DNA of 64,000 nt from Mangrovimonas sp. TPBH4 (GTDB taxonomy: Bacteria; Bacteroidota; Bacteroidia; Flavobacteriales; Flavobacteriaceae): the NCBI RefSeq assembly GCF_001280505.1, contig NZ_LBIO01000057.1, positions 248,001-312,000 of the forward strand, written 5' to 3'. The position numbers were made by a program, and so were the translations under genes. The notes under the pieces were generated by a model, which saw only the letters and a list, made by a program, of their open reading frames with translations, was not told where the DNA came from and ran no database searches. The stretch's first letter is position 1. Each line of letters opens with the position of its first letter. Of the stretch, positions 54,084 to 62,457 are shown piece by piece.

Positions 54084-55106
54084 ATGATCAATCAAACCCG
54101 TACTACCAATATGTTATTGCTAATTATAGTAATTCCATTAGTGTTTTATTTGTTGAAAACCTTGTCGTTTATCTTTATTCCTCTGGTGTTTTCAATGTTT
54201 ATAGCCTTGTTGTTTTTGCCTTTGATGCGTTGGTTGGGGAAACGAAATATTCCAAAAATGGCCAGTATAGTCATAGTAGTGTTGTTGATTGTTTTAGGCT
54301 TGTGGATTGGTGTTGAGCTAATAAAATTATCTAGTCAACAGATTATGGCTACTAAAAGTGAATTTTTTGATAAAGCCGAAGTAAAACTTATCAATTTAAA
54401 AAGTTATCTCACGACTACGTTTGGTGTGGAGTTCAAGGAAAACGAAAATGTACTGGCCCAATTTCTTCAAAAGGAAAATTTAGGGACTACTTTTGATTTT
54501 ATTAGAAAATTGGCCACTTCCATACTTATGACTGCTTTTTTTGTCGTGCTGTGGTTGGCAGAGTCTATCAACATGCACCAACTTTTAAATACAACCATCT
54601 TAAAGCAACGTCATACATCGGTAAAGACTTTTATTAAAATTGAAAAAGATTTGATAAAATTCATAAAGGTGAAATTCTTGGTAAGCTTACTTACGGGGAT
54701 TGGTACTGGTTTGGCATGTGTATTTTTTGATATTAGTTTTCCTATTTTCTGGGGCTTGTTTGCATTTGCCATTAACTTCGTCCAAATGGTAGGGTCGTTT
54801 ATTGCCGTAATTTCTTTGGCGATATTTGCCTTTGTGGAATTGGATCCTAGTAGTACTTTGTTCTTTTTTGTGTTGTCCATTACGGGAGTTCAAGTATTGT
54901 TTGGAGCCATTATGGAACCTATTTTTATGGGGAAATCCTTTTCAATCAATATTATTACCGTTTTGGTAATGCTGATGCTTTGGGGCTACATTTGGGGAAT
55001 TCCGGGCCTAATTATGGCTATTCCAATCACTGTTTTTATCAAAATTATCTTGGAGCAGTTCCCAAACACGAAGCGTATTGCTGATTTGCTTTCGGGAACT
55101 AGCTAG
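54084..55106 (+). CDS. AI-2E family transporter (UPF0118)
   Basis: 340 aa with about eight membrane segments: two at the N-terminus (residues about 10-50 and 62-85), a soluble helical stretch at 90-140, then the conserved TM core with KVKFLVSLLTGIGTGLACV and FWGLFAFAINFVQMVGSFIA, ending in GIPGLIMAIPITVFIKIILE. Members export small molecules, Na+/H+ exchange has been shown for some, and a role in AI-2 export is known for only one. Substrate unknown. Sits alone. Confidence 0.92.
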   Translation: MINQTRTTNMLLLIIVIPLVFYLLKTLSFIFIPLVFSMFIALLFLPLMRWLGKRNIPKMASIVIVVLLIVLGLWIGVELIKLSSQQIMATKSEFFDKAEVKLINLKSYLTTTFGVEFKENENVLAQFLQKENLGTTFDFIRKLATSILMTAFFVVLWLAESINMHQLLNTTILKQRHTSVKTFIKIEKDLIKFIKVKFLVSLLTGIGTGLACVFFDISFPIFWGLFAFAINFVQMVGSFIAVISLAIFAFVELDPSSTLFFFVLSITGVQVLFGAIMEPIFMGKSFSINIITVLVMLMLWGYIWGIPGLIMAIPITVFIKIILEQFPNTKRIADLLSGTS

Positions 55107-55184
55107 ACAAAATAGCCCGTTTTGTTTGCCTAATATTTCCTTAATGCCTTTTATTGAAGGCTAATTTTTAAGTATCTTTCCACT

Positions 55185-56447
55185 ATGAAGAAGATATTGG
55201 CCTTAGTGGTATTTTTGGTTTTATGTGCAAACTCCAGTTTTGCCTCTTATATACTTGTCCCTATGGATGCCGAAGGGCAGCAAAACCATCTGAAGGCTTA
55301 TGGTATTACTTATTGGACCTTAGAGAAGCAGCTTAAGGTGAAGTGGTTGTTGAACTACCGTGGAGGTTCCTTTTTATTGCCCGATGCTGAAGAAATCCAA
55401 CGAGAGTGCCAGATTAGAGGGGTAAGTTTTGAAGTGCTATCCAATTCTAAAGCCGAAGAAATCCTTGAACTTATCAGTAGTCCTTCACAAAATATGGAAG
55501 CAGTGGTCTTGGAAAAGGCACCTAAAATTGCAGTCTATACGCCTTACGGAAAGCAACCTTGGGACGATGCCGTAACCATGGTTCTTACCTATGCTGAAAT
55601 TCCATATGATACTATTTATGATGAAGAAGTGTTGAATGATGCCTTGCTTTTGTATGATTGGTTACACTTGCACCACGAAGACTTCACAGGACAGTTTGGT
55701 AAATTCTACAGATCGTTTAAATCTGCGGCGTGGTATATTGAAGAAAAGAAAGCTGCTGAAGAGTTGGCTACAAAATTGGGATATGATAAAGTATCTCAAG
55801 CCAAATTGGCCGTAGCTCTTAAGATTCGGGATTATGTTGTTGGAGGAGGTTTTATGTTTGCTATGTGTAGTGCTACCGATAGTTTTGATATTGCTTTGAG
55901 TGCCGAAGGTGTGGATATTTGTGAGCCTATGTTTGATGGAGATGGTAGCGATCCTGCCTATCAGAATAAAATTGATTTCAGAAAAACCTTTGCCTTTAAG
56001 GACTTTTTATTGGAACGTAATCCAAATGTTTATGAGTTCTCATCCATAGACATGACGCAAAAACGCCGCATTCCAAAAACTACCGATTATTTTACCCTAA
56101 TGGATTTTTCAGCCAAATGGGATCCCGTGCCAACCATGCTTTGTCAAAATCATACGGCATTGGTAAAAGGATTTATGGGGCAAACGACGTCCTTTACTCG
56201 CGATGAAATCAAATCGAATGTATTGATCATGGGGGAAAACAAAACCAATGGTGAGGCGAAGTATATCCACGGAATAAAGGGAAAAGGATTCTTTACTTTT
56301 TATGGAGGACATGATCCAGAAGATTATACACATAGGGTAGGTGACCCAAAAACGGAATTGGATTTACACCCAACCTCTCCTGGTTACCGATTAATATTGA
56401 ATAACGTTTTGTTCCCTGCGGCTAAGAAGAAAAAGCAGAAGACCTAA
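55185..56447 (+). CDS. exported class I amidotransferase-fold-like protein (often mislabelled asparagine synthetase B)
   Basis: 420 aa. Signal peptide to about residue 20 (ANSSFASY). No N-terminal glutaminase or ATP pyrophosphatase domain of real asparagine synthetase is visible, although homologues carry that name in databases as I recall. From about 110 the sequence fits a flavodoxin/amidotransferase-like fold: KIAVYTPYGKQPWDDAVTMV, a Gly-rich elbow GGGFMFAMCSATDSF with a candidate nucleophilic Cys, and a late His in FTFYGGHDPEDYTH. The C-terminus is basic (AAKKKKQKT). The enzyme activity is unknown. Located 78 bases after the AI-2E gene and 7 bases before the yjbQ-like gene, so probably co-transcribed with the latter. 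Confidence 0.65.
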   Translation: MKKILALVVFLVLCANSSFASYILVPMDAEGQQNHLKAYGITYWTLEKQLKVKWLLNYRGGSFLLPDAEEIQRECQIRGVSFEVLSNSKAEEILELISSPSQNMEAVVLEKAPKIAVYTPYGKQPWDDAVTMVLTYAEIPYDTIYDEEVLNDALLLYDWLHLHHEDFTGQFGKFYRSFKSAAWYIEEKKAAEELATKLGYDKVSQAKLAVALKIRDYVVGGGFMFAMCSATDSFDIALSAEGVDICEPMFDGDGSDPAYQNKIDFRKTFAFKDFLLERNPNVYEFSSIDMTQKRRIPKTTDYFTLMDFSAKWDPVPTMLCQNHTALVKGFMGQTTSFTRDEIKSNVLIMGENKTNGEAKYIHGIKGKGFFTFYGGHDPEDYTHRVGDPKTELDLHPTSPGYRLILNNVLFPAAKKKKQKT

Positions 56448-56454
56448 AATAAGC

Positions 56455-56877
56455 ATGAAAAGTTTTCAGAAAGAAATTCGCCTTAGCGCCAAGTCAAGAG
56501 GTTTTCATTTGGTGACCCAAGAAATACTCAGTCAGTTTTCAGAAATTCAAAATATAAATGTGGGGATGTTTCATGTGTTTATCAAACACACTTCGGCGAG
56601 TTTGACCATTAATGAAAATGCAGATCCAACAGTAAGGGACGATTTTGAAAGTCATATCAATAAAATGGTGCCAGAAAATCAACCATATTACCGCCACACT
56701 TATGAAGGCCCTGATGATATGCCAGCACACATCAAGGCCTCTTTAATGGGAACCTCTGTTCAAATTCCGATTACTCAAGGACAATTGAATTTAGGAATTT
56801 GGCAAGGTATTTATTTATGCGAACATCGCAATCATGCGTCTGGAAGGCATTTGGTATTAACGGCCTTTGGCAATTGA
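56455..56877 (+). CDS. YjbQ family (secondary thiamine-phosphate synthase-like) protein
   Basis: 140 aa, single UPF0047 domain. Conserved residues: FIKHTSASLTINENADPTVR, LNLGIWQGIYLCEHRNHASG, RHLVLTAFG. The two His-containing blocks form the presumed active site. YjbQ shows weak thiamine-phosphate synthase activity in vitro; its physiological role is not settled. It starts 7 bases after the exported amidotransferase-like gene, and its last 21 bases overlap the end of the convergent HAD gene. Confidence 0.92.
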   Translation: MKSFQKEIRLSAKSRGFHLVTQEILSQFSEIQNINVGMFHVFIKHTSASLTINENADPTVRDDFESHINKMVPENQPYYRHTYEGPDDMPAHIKASLMGTSVQIPITQGQLNLGIWQGIYLCEHRNHASGRHLVLTAFGN

Positions 56878-57687
56878 TTGCTTGTCTTTGATAAGTTGTT
56901 CCAAAACAACTTCTACACCTTCTTCATCATTGCTTTTGGTTTGGTAGCGAGCTACTTCTTTTACGTTGGGATGAGCATTGCTCATGGCATAACTGTAAGC
57001 AGCCTGAGCCATCATTTCCAAATCGTTATTATAGTCTCCAAAAACCATAGTTTCTTCCTTTGAAACTCCCAATAAATCCTGAACCTGTTGTAAAGCGTAG
57101 CCTTTGTTGGTATTCATATGAGAAAGATCCAACCAATTAGATCCCGATACTTTTACTTGTATATGGTCTTCGTAATGCTTTACGTGTGGGTAGATATTTT
57201 GTTCAGAACCACCAAAGCTGTATACAGCAATCTTTAAAAAATTGTCATCGTTAACTTGGGTCAAGTCTTCCACCTGTTTGAATTCGGTGTAATATTCCTT
57301 GAACATATTGATAAAACTATCATCGTTGCTTTCAATGTAGGCCGAACGTTCTCCGCATAACACTATATAGGAATCCTCAATATTTCTTAAAATAGGAATC
57401 AGACGGTTGATATCTTCCATTGGGAAATAATTGGCGTGCAATTGTTTGTCGCCTTGTTTGGTAAGACCACCATTTTCAGCTATAATGGTAATCTCGTCTT
57501 TTATGGATCCTAGTTTGTCAAGGATACTAAAATACTGACGACCACTGGCCGCTATAAAATGGACATTATTGGTTTTTAGTTCGTTGAATAATTTATAAAA
57601 ATTACTGCTCACTTCCCCTTTGGAATTGAGCAGTGTACCATCCATATCGGTGACCACCAATTTGATTTGAGATAAATTCATAGGCAA
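56857..57687 (-). CDS. Cof-type HAD-IIB phosphatase
   Basis: 276 aa. HAD motif I is VVTDMDGTLLNSKG (nucleophile Asp), motif II the Ser/Thr in HFIAASGRQY, motif III Lys in GYALQQVQDL region, motif IV GDYNNDLEMMAQA. The large type IIB cap lies between motifs II and III. Such enzymes dephosphorylate sugar phosphates, FMN or pyridoxal phosphate; specificity cannot be told. Overlaps the yjbQ-like gene tail-to-tail by 21 bases. Confidence 0.93.
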   Translation of the reverse strand: MPMNLSQIKLVVTDMDGTLLNSKGEVSSNFYKLFNELKTNNVHFIAASGRQYFSILDKLGSIKDEITIIAENGGLTKQGDKQLHANYFPMEDINRLIPILRNIEDSYIVLCGERSAYIESNDDSFINMFKEYYTEFKQVEDLTQVNDDNFLKIAVYSFGGSEQNIYPHVKHYEDHIQVKVSGSNWLDLSHMNTNKGYALQQVQDLLGVSKEETMVFGDYNNDLEMMAQAAYSYAMSNAHPNVKEVARYQTKSNDEEGVEVVLEQLIKDKQSIAKGR

Positions 57688-57748
57688 TTTTTTTCCAAAG
57701 CTAAGATTATCAAGTCAAAAGGCTCTGAAATTAATGTTAATATATCGT

Positions 57749-60700
57749 TTAGTGGGCAACTCCTGTATGGCAACTACAGGATGGTGTTGTAAAACTTTGG
57801 GTTTCTTCATGCCAAGGGAATGCTTGGTTGTACTTGTTGTTTTCCCAATAGAACTTTGTGCGTTCTTTAGGATTGTTGCCAATTTCGTTCATGGTTTCGG
57901 TATCATAAAGTCTTCCATTCACCATAGTGTAAATGATGCTTTCTGAGTTTTGAATGTCTTCCAATGGGTTTTTGTCCATTACGATAAGGTCGGCCAATTT
58001 ACCTTTTTTTAAAGAACCTATGTCCTTGGCCATCCCAATGTAATCAGCACCATTGATGGTAGCTGCTTTTAGGGCTTCGTGGTTAGTCATACCTCCTTGT
58101 TGCAACATCCACAATTCCCAATGAGCTCCTAGACCTTGTAACTGACCGTGGGCACCCAAATTCACTTTCACACCAGCATCAGATAGCTTTTTACAAGTTT
58201 CAGAAACTAAAATGTGTCCATTTTCATATTCATCATCCGGTACCATCGTTCTGTGTCTTGACCGGGCATCGATAATACCTCTAGGAGTGTATTTCAGCAG
58301 TTTTTCATTTTCCCATACATTAGTTTTTTGGTACCAATAGTATTCTCCATTCAATCCTCCATAATTCACAATAAGAGTAGGGGTGTAGCCTACATTACTG
58401 TTACTCCATAATTCAACAATATCCTTATAAACAGGAGCCACAGGAATGTTGTGTTCAATTCCTGTATGACCGTCCATAATCATAGACATATTGTGGAAGA
58501 AATTGGAACCTCCCTCAGGCACTACAAAAATACCTTCCTCACGAGCCGCTTGTAACACCTGTTGACGCTGGTCTCGTCTCGGTTGGTTGTAACTTTTTAC
58601 AGAAAGAGCACCAAATGCTTTGGTACGTCTGATTGAAGAACGCGCATCTTCAAGGCCATTTATAACAGCTTTAAAGTCGCCATCGCCGCCATAAAGAATG
58701 AACCCTGTAGAGAACAATCTTGGGCCGACCAGATCACCACTTTTTTGTAATTCGGATAGGGTGAAAATCGTTTCTGAATTAGCCGATGGGTCATGAGCAG
58801 TAGTGACACCAAAAGCTAGATTAGCATAGAATTGCCAGTGTTTTTGGGTTGGTAGACCATCTCTAAAGCCTCCAACATGGGCATGCACATCTACAATTCC
58901 GGGCATAATGGTTTTTCCTGTTACATCATATACCTTAGCATTGGATGGGATTTTAACACTGGAAGTGCTACCCAAAGATTCAATTCTGTTCTCATTGATA
59001 ATGATGGTTCCATTTTCAATCACTTCATCACCTTCCATGGTAATAATTCTTGCCCCTTTTAATGCAATACGTCCTTCAGGTTTGTCAGTCTTTACTTTTA
59101 AATTAATGGTAATGCCATCTTCAACCAATTTAGTGTCTTCTGAAATGTTGGCTGTGTAATAGGTGTTTCCTAAAGTCCAATGCAACTTTTTACTATCAGA
59201 AGACCAGTGAAGGTTGAGTCCCGCATCTTTGGAAAGTTGGGTTATAGGCACGAATTTAGTCGCATCTGTGATATCCAAAGTCTGACCAGCATGAGGCATC
59301 GGAGCCATATATACTTTATGTAAATGGATGAACGCAATCCAATTGCCGTCTGGGCTAGGAACTAATCTGTTTCCGTGTTTTGATTTTACCAATACTTGAG
59401 TGTCATTACCATTAAGATTGGTAATTTTCAATTCCTTGGTAAGTTCTCCAAAGAATTTACCGCCCGTTTGGTAAATGATTTTTGTGTCATCAGTATTGAA
59501 GATTGGAAAATCTCCTTCTTTGGTTACAAATTTTGGATTACTACCATCGGCATTCATTGTATAAATTCCATGGTTATTGTCATAGGCATAACCTTGATCA
59601 CTGTTACCGGCTTCTTTCAAATAAACAATTTGGTTGCTGTTATGAGAGAAAGAAGGGTTTCTGTAGATGCCCTTTTCAGAAGTTAGTTTTACGGGAGTAC
59701 CTCCAGAAGCAGGAACTTTATAGATTGCACCCAAGTTTTCATCATTCCAAGTTACGTAAACAATATTTTTTCCGTCGGGGGAAAAGCTTGGTTCAAATTC
59801 AAAAGCGGTATTAGAGGTAAGGCGTTTAGGAGTACCATTTGGAAGCTTTTGGGACCACAAATGACCAACGGCACTAAACACTAATGTTTTGCCGTCTGGG
59901 GATGTCACTGCATGTCTGATAACTTTGGCATCAAAGGTGTCGGGAGCCACAGGATTGTCAAATTCAACAGCTTTGGCAATTTTAATGTTGGCATCTACTT
60001 GAAATGGAATATTGGTAACCTCTAAAGAGTTGATGTTGATTTTATTGATTTTTCCACCAGCCCAAAACACAATCTCTTCATTGTTTGGCATCCAGTTGAA
60101 ATTGGGGTAGACACCAAAAATTGCCCAAGCTTCCTGTTGATCTTTGTTCAACTTGTCATAAAGTGGCCACTCTTGGCCAGTTTCCAAATCATGGATATAC
60201 AGCACCGATTTTTCACGTACACGCTTAACAAAAGCGAGTTTTTTTCCATCTCTGGAAGTTTGAGGACGGGCAGCTCCTCCAGGGCCTCCGCTAATTCTAG
60301 TGATTTCCCCCGTAGCCATATCGTATCTGTTGATCACATAAATTTGGCTATTTGGGTCTTTGTTATATTGAAAATAGCCTCCAGGATACATATCTTCACT
60401 GTAGTAAAGGTATTTTCCGTCAGGAGACATACTTGGTTCGTTGACATCCTGTTGGTCGTTTTTACGTTTTGTAAGCTGAATACCGCTCCCTCCAGAATGG
60501 TGGTACATCCACATTTCACCCGCACCAGCCGAACGCTCTGAAGTAAAATGTTTCCTAGCAATAATGTATTGCCCATCTGGAGTCCAAATGGCATTGTTCA
60601 AAAGCCTAAAGTCCTCCTTGGTGATGGCTTTGGCATTGTTACCATCGGTATCCATCATCCAAATGTTGTCCCCACCGCCAGCGTCACTAGTAAAAGAAAT

Positions 60701-61015
60701 ATGTTTCCCATCAGGACTAAAACGAGGTTGAACTTCAAAAGCAATTCCTTCTCTTAAACAAGTGGCTTTTCCTCCAGTACTTTTTATTTTGTAAATATCA
60801 CCCAACATGTCAAAAACAATATATTTACCATCGGGACTAACATCCAGGTTCATCCAAGTACCTTCATCTGTGGAAAATTGATGGGTTTGATAATCAAAAT
60901 CACCTTGTGGATTGTTGACGTCCCAAGTAGGAGTTTTGGCTTTATCCTGACTGAAGAGGGAAAAATGACATGATAAGAGTAGTAGAATTAAAGAGCTTGT
61001 TCGTAGCATTTTCAT
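57749..61015 (-). CDS. exported TolB-type beta-propeller/amidohydrolase fusion protein
   Basis: 1088 aa. Signal peptide ends at SLFSQ. Residues about 45-640 hold many PD40/WD40-like repeats marked by SPDGK (SPDGKYIVFD, SPDGKHISFTSDAGG, SPDGKYLYYSED, SPDGKNIVYVTW), so a propeller or two. From about 690 an amidohydrolase domain has HAH at residues 711-713 (GIVDVHAHVGG), HTGIEHN, VNLGAHGQ and IGSLKKGKLADLIVMDKNPL. The C-terminus ends in the unusual CSCHTGVAH. The protein is probably a periplasmic hydrolase of amino acid or peptide derivatives; the substrate is unknown. Transcribed alone. Confidence 0.9.
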   Translation of the reverse strand: MKMLRTSSLILLLLSCHFSLFSQDKAKTPTWDVNNPQGDFDYQTHQFSTDEGTWMNLDVSPDGKYIVFDMLGDIYKIKSTGGKATCLREGIAFEVQPRFSPDGKHISFTSDAGGGDNIWMMDTDGNNAKAITKEDFRLLNNAIWTPDGQYIIARKHFTSERSAGAGEMWMYHHSGGSGIQLTKRKNDQQDVNEPSMSPDGKYLYYSEDMYPGGYFQYNKDPNSQIYVINRYDMATGEITRISGGPGGAARPQTSRDGKKLAFVKRVREKSVLYIHDLETGQEWPLYDKLNKDQQEAWAIFGVYPNFNWMPNNEEIVFWAGGKINKININSLEVTNIPFQVDANIKIAKAVEFDNPVAPDTFDAKVIRHAVTSPDGKTLVFSAVGHLWSQKLPNGTPKRLTSNTAFEFEPSFSPDGKNIVYVTWNDENLGAIYKVPASGGTPVKLTSEKGIYRNPSFSHNSNQIVYLKEAGNSDQGYAYDNNHGIYTMNADGSNPKFVTKEGDFPIFNTDDTKIIYQTGGKFFGELTKELKITNLNGNDTQVLVKSKHGNRLVPSPDGNWIAFIHLHKVYMAPMPHAGQTLDITDATKFVPITQLSKDAGLNLHWSSDSKKLHWTLGNTYYTANISEDTKLVEDGITINLKVKTDKPEGRIALKGARIITMEGDEVIENGTIIINENRIESLGSTSSVKIPSNAKVYDVTGKTIMPGIVDVHAHVGGFRDGLPTQKHWQFYANLAFGVTTAHDPSANSETIFTLSELQKSGDLVGPRLFSTGFILYGGDGDFKAVINGLEDARSSIRRTKAFGALSVKSYNQPRRDQRQQVLQAAREEGIFVVPEGGSNFFHNMSMIMDGHTGIEHNIPVAPVYKDIVELWSNSNVGYTPTLIVNYGGLNGEYYWYQKTNVWENEKLLKYTPRGIIDARSRHRTMVPDDEYENGHILVSETCKKLSDAGVKVNLGAHGQLQGLGAHWELWMLQQGGMTNHEALKAATINGADYIGMAKDIGSLKKGKLADLIVMDKNPLEDIQNSESIIYTMVNGRLYDTETMNEIGNNPKERTKFYWENNKYNQAFPWHEETQSFTTPSCSCHTGVAH

Positions 61016-61110
61016 TATGAATTATTTTGGCCCGAAATATACTTATAATTGTTGAAATAATATGGCTCTTTTAATTGTGATAATGGTCCAAAATATTGGT
61101 CTAGAAACAA

Positions 61111-61141
61111 AAAAACCAGTTCTAAAAGAACTGGTTTTTTA
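61111..61141 (-). terminator. intrinsic terminator of the Cys-rich lipoprotein gene
   Basis: 12-bp perfect stem AAAACCAGTTCT/AGAACTGGTTTT with loop AAA; on the minus strand a T-rich run follows. It ends 20 bases after the stop of the gene at 61161. Confidence 0.85.
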
Positions 61142-61160
61142 TATAAATTAAAAACAATTA

Positions 61161-62270
61161 TTATTCAGGAAGTCCATATTGGAAATATGTTGCCCATTGG
61201 TTTCCTGGGAATGGACATCCATCTCCCCAGGCCGTTTCTTCACAATCACAAGGTACAGGAATTGTAATGAATATAGATTGAACACCTTCATCCTCAGGAA
61301 TGAGAATTATAACAACATCTTCTCCGCACACAGGAACACAATCTGTATGTTCTAAAGCCATACTTACAAGTTCATCTACTCTGGTAGGAGAGTAAGGCCC
61401 TGTGTAGAGGCATTCGCTACAAATGCTGTCATCAATAAGCATCCAAATGGCTATTTGAAGATCTCCAAATGTATATAATCCATATCCGCCTGAGTCAGTT
61501 CCAATAAAATTTTGGTTCATAAGCCAGTTTACGGCGCCAAAATTTTCTGGGTGTTCAAATTTGCCTTCAGGTAGAGTTTCGTATGATGAATACACATCTG
61601 CAGTAAAGCAATCTCCACTCTCCAGAGAAGTGTCTTGATCGGCGCACCAAGCATCGAAGGCTCCAGTTAAGGAATTTTCGGGATCGATTTCAATGTTGAA
61701 ATAGCTATCTATAGCATCAAGCCCTTTATCCGTTACACATAAAGACACTTGAGCAGGTAGGGTATTTGGATAAAGGTCATTGGTTACATCTGTGATACAA
61801 TGTACAACTGCGTGAGCAGCTATGTATGGACCATCTATAATAGGTGCATAATATACTACTTCAGCTATACACTCCCATTTGTCATTTTCTTCGAATTGCC
61901 CTACCTGTGGATTTCCAGGGTTATTCACAGGAAAGCCCAATGGGGTTGTAGCTACAGACAGGTGGGTTTCAGTAATACAGTATTTACTGTTGGTAATTGA
62001 GTAGGTAATTTTGTAATCGCTTCCTTCAACTTCTACTTTCACAGTACCAACAAGTATGTTTTGTCCTGCTAATAAGTCTACTTCAGTTGCAGTGGTAATA
62101 CAAGAGAGGTCAAAGGTTGCTGGAGCTTGTTGCTTTGCAGAAGAATCTGTTTCAATTACTGAATTCTCTCCTGAATTTATTGGTTCTACTTGGCAGCTAT
62201 AAATGCCTAAGGTCATAATTACACCAAAAAATATGGTGTAAAGGTGGTGAGGGTTAGTTTTGATTTTCAT
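61161..62270 (-). CDS. Cys-rich lipoprotein with candidate thioester domain
   Basis: 369 aa. Lipoprotein signal, Cys26 in LGIYSC. Residues about 55-180 form a module with ITETHLSVATTPLGFPVNNP and PYIAAHAVVHC, a pattern I associate with secreted flavobacterial proteins. Residues about 185-290 have DAWCAD (Cys209), VYSSYETLPEG, FGAVNWLMNQNFIG and FGDLQIAIWMLID (Gln272). This resembles the Cys plus QxAIW pattern of thioester domains in surface adhesins of Gram-positive bacteria. A further domain follows with paired cysteines (CVPVC, CDCEETAWGDG) and ends in NQWATYFQYGLPE. The role is unknown; a surface attachment function is inference. Confidence 0.6.
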   Translation of the reverse strand: MKIKTNPHHLYTIFFGVIMTLGIYSCQVEPINSGENSVIETDSSAKQQAPATFDLSCITTATEVDLLAGQNILVGTVKVEVEGSDYKITYSITNSKYCITETHLSVATTPLGFPVNNPGNPQVGQFEENDKWECIAEVVYYAPIIDGPYIAAHAVVHCITDVTNDLYPNTLPAQVSLCVTDKGLDAIDSYFNIEIDPENSLTGAFDAWCADQDTSLESGDCFTADVYSSYETLPEGKFEHPENFGAVNWLMNQNFIGTDSGGYGLYTFGDLQIAIWMLIDDSICSECLYTGPYSPTRVDELVSMALEHTDCVPVCGEDVVIILIPEDEGVQSIFITIPVPCDCEETAWGDGCPFPGNQWATYFQYGLPE

Positions 62271-62326
62271 GATTGCATATGTTTAGAATTGATATTTAAT
62301 CCATATGCTATTAATCTAGTTCATTG

Positions 62327-62334
62327 CAAATATA
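62327..62334 (-). promoter_or_regulatory. -7 promoter element of the Cys-rich lipoprotein gene
   Basis: The minus strand reads TATATTTG, matching TAnnTTTG, 57 bases before the ATG. No TTG at -33 found. Confidence 0.35.
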
Positions 62335-62457
62335 CGTAATTATAGTTTAAGTAGTTGTTTTATAGTTGATTATGATATGTTTTTGTTTGAGTTTTACGGT
62401 GGGTGGATGTAAAAAGTTATATCTTAGATTGAACAAGTTTAAGAAAAAGAAGTTCAA

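Noticed and set aside
55120-55145. Weak hairpin (ACAAAA/TTTTGT) after the AI-2E gene
   Set aside because: Only six A-T pairs around a short loop; too weak to call a terminator with confidence.
55185-56447. Asparagine synthetase B as a function
   Set aside because: No N-terminal Cys glutaminase or PP-loop motif is present; a signal peptide argues against a cytosolic ATP-dependent synthetase.
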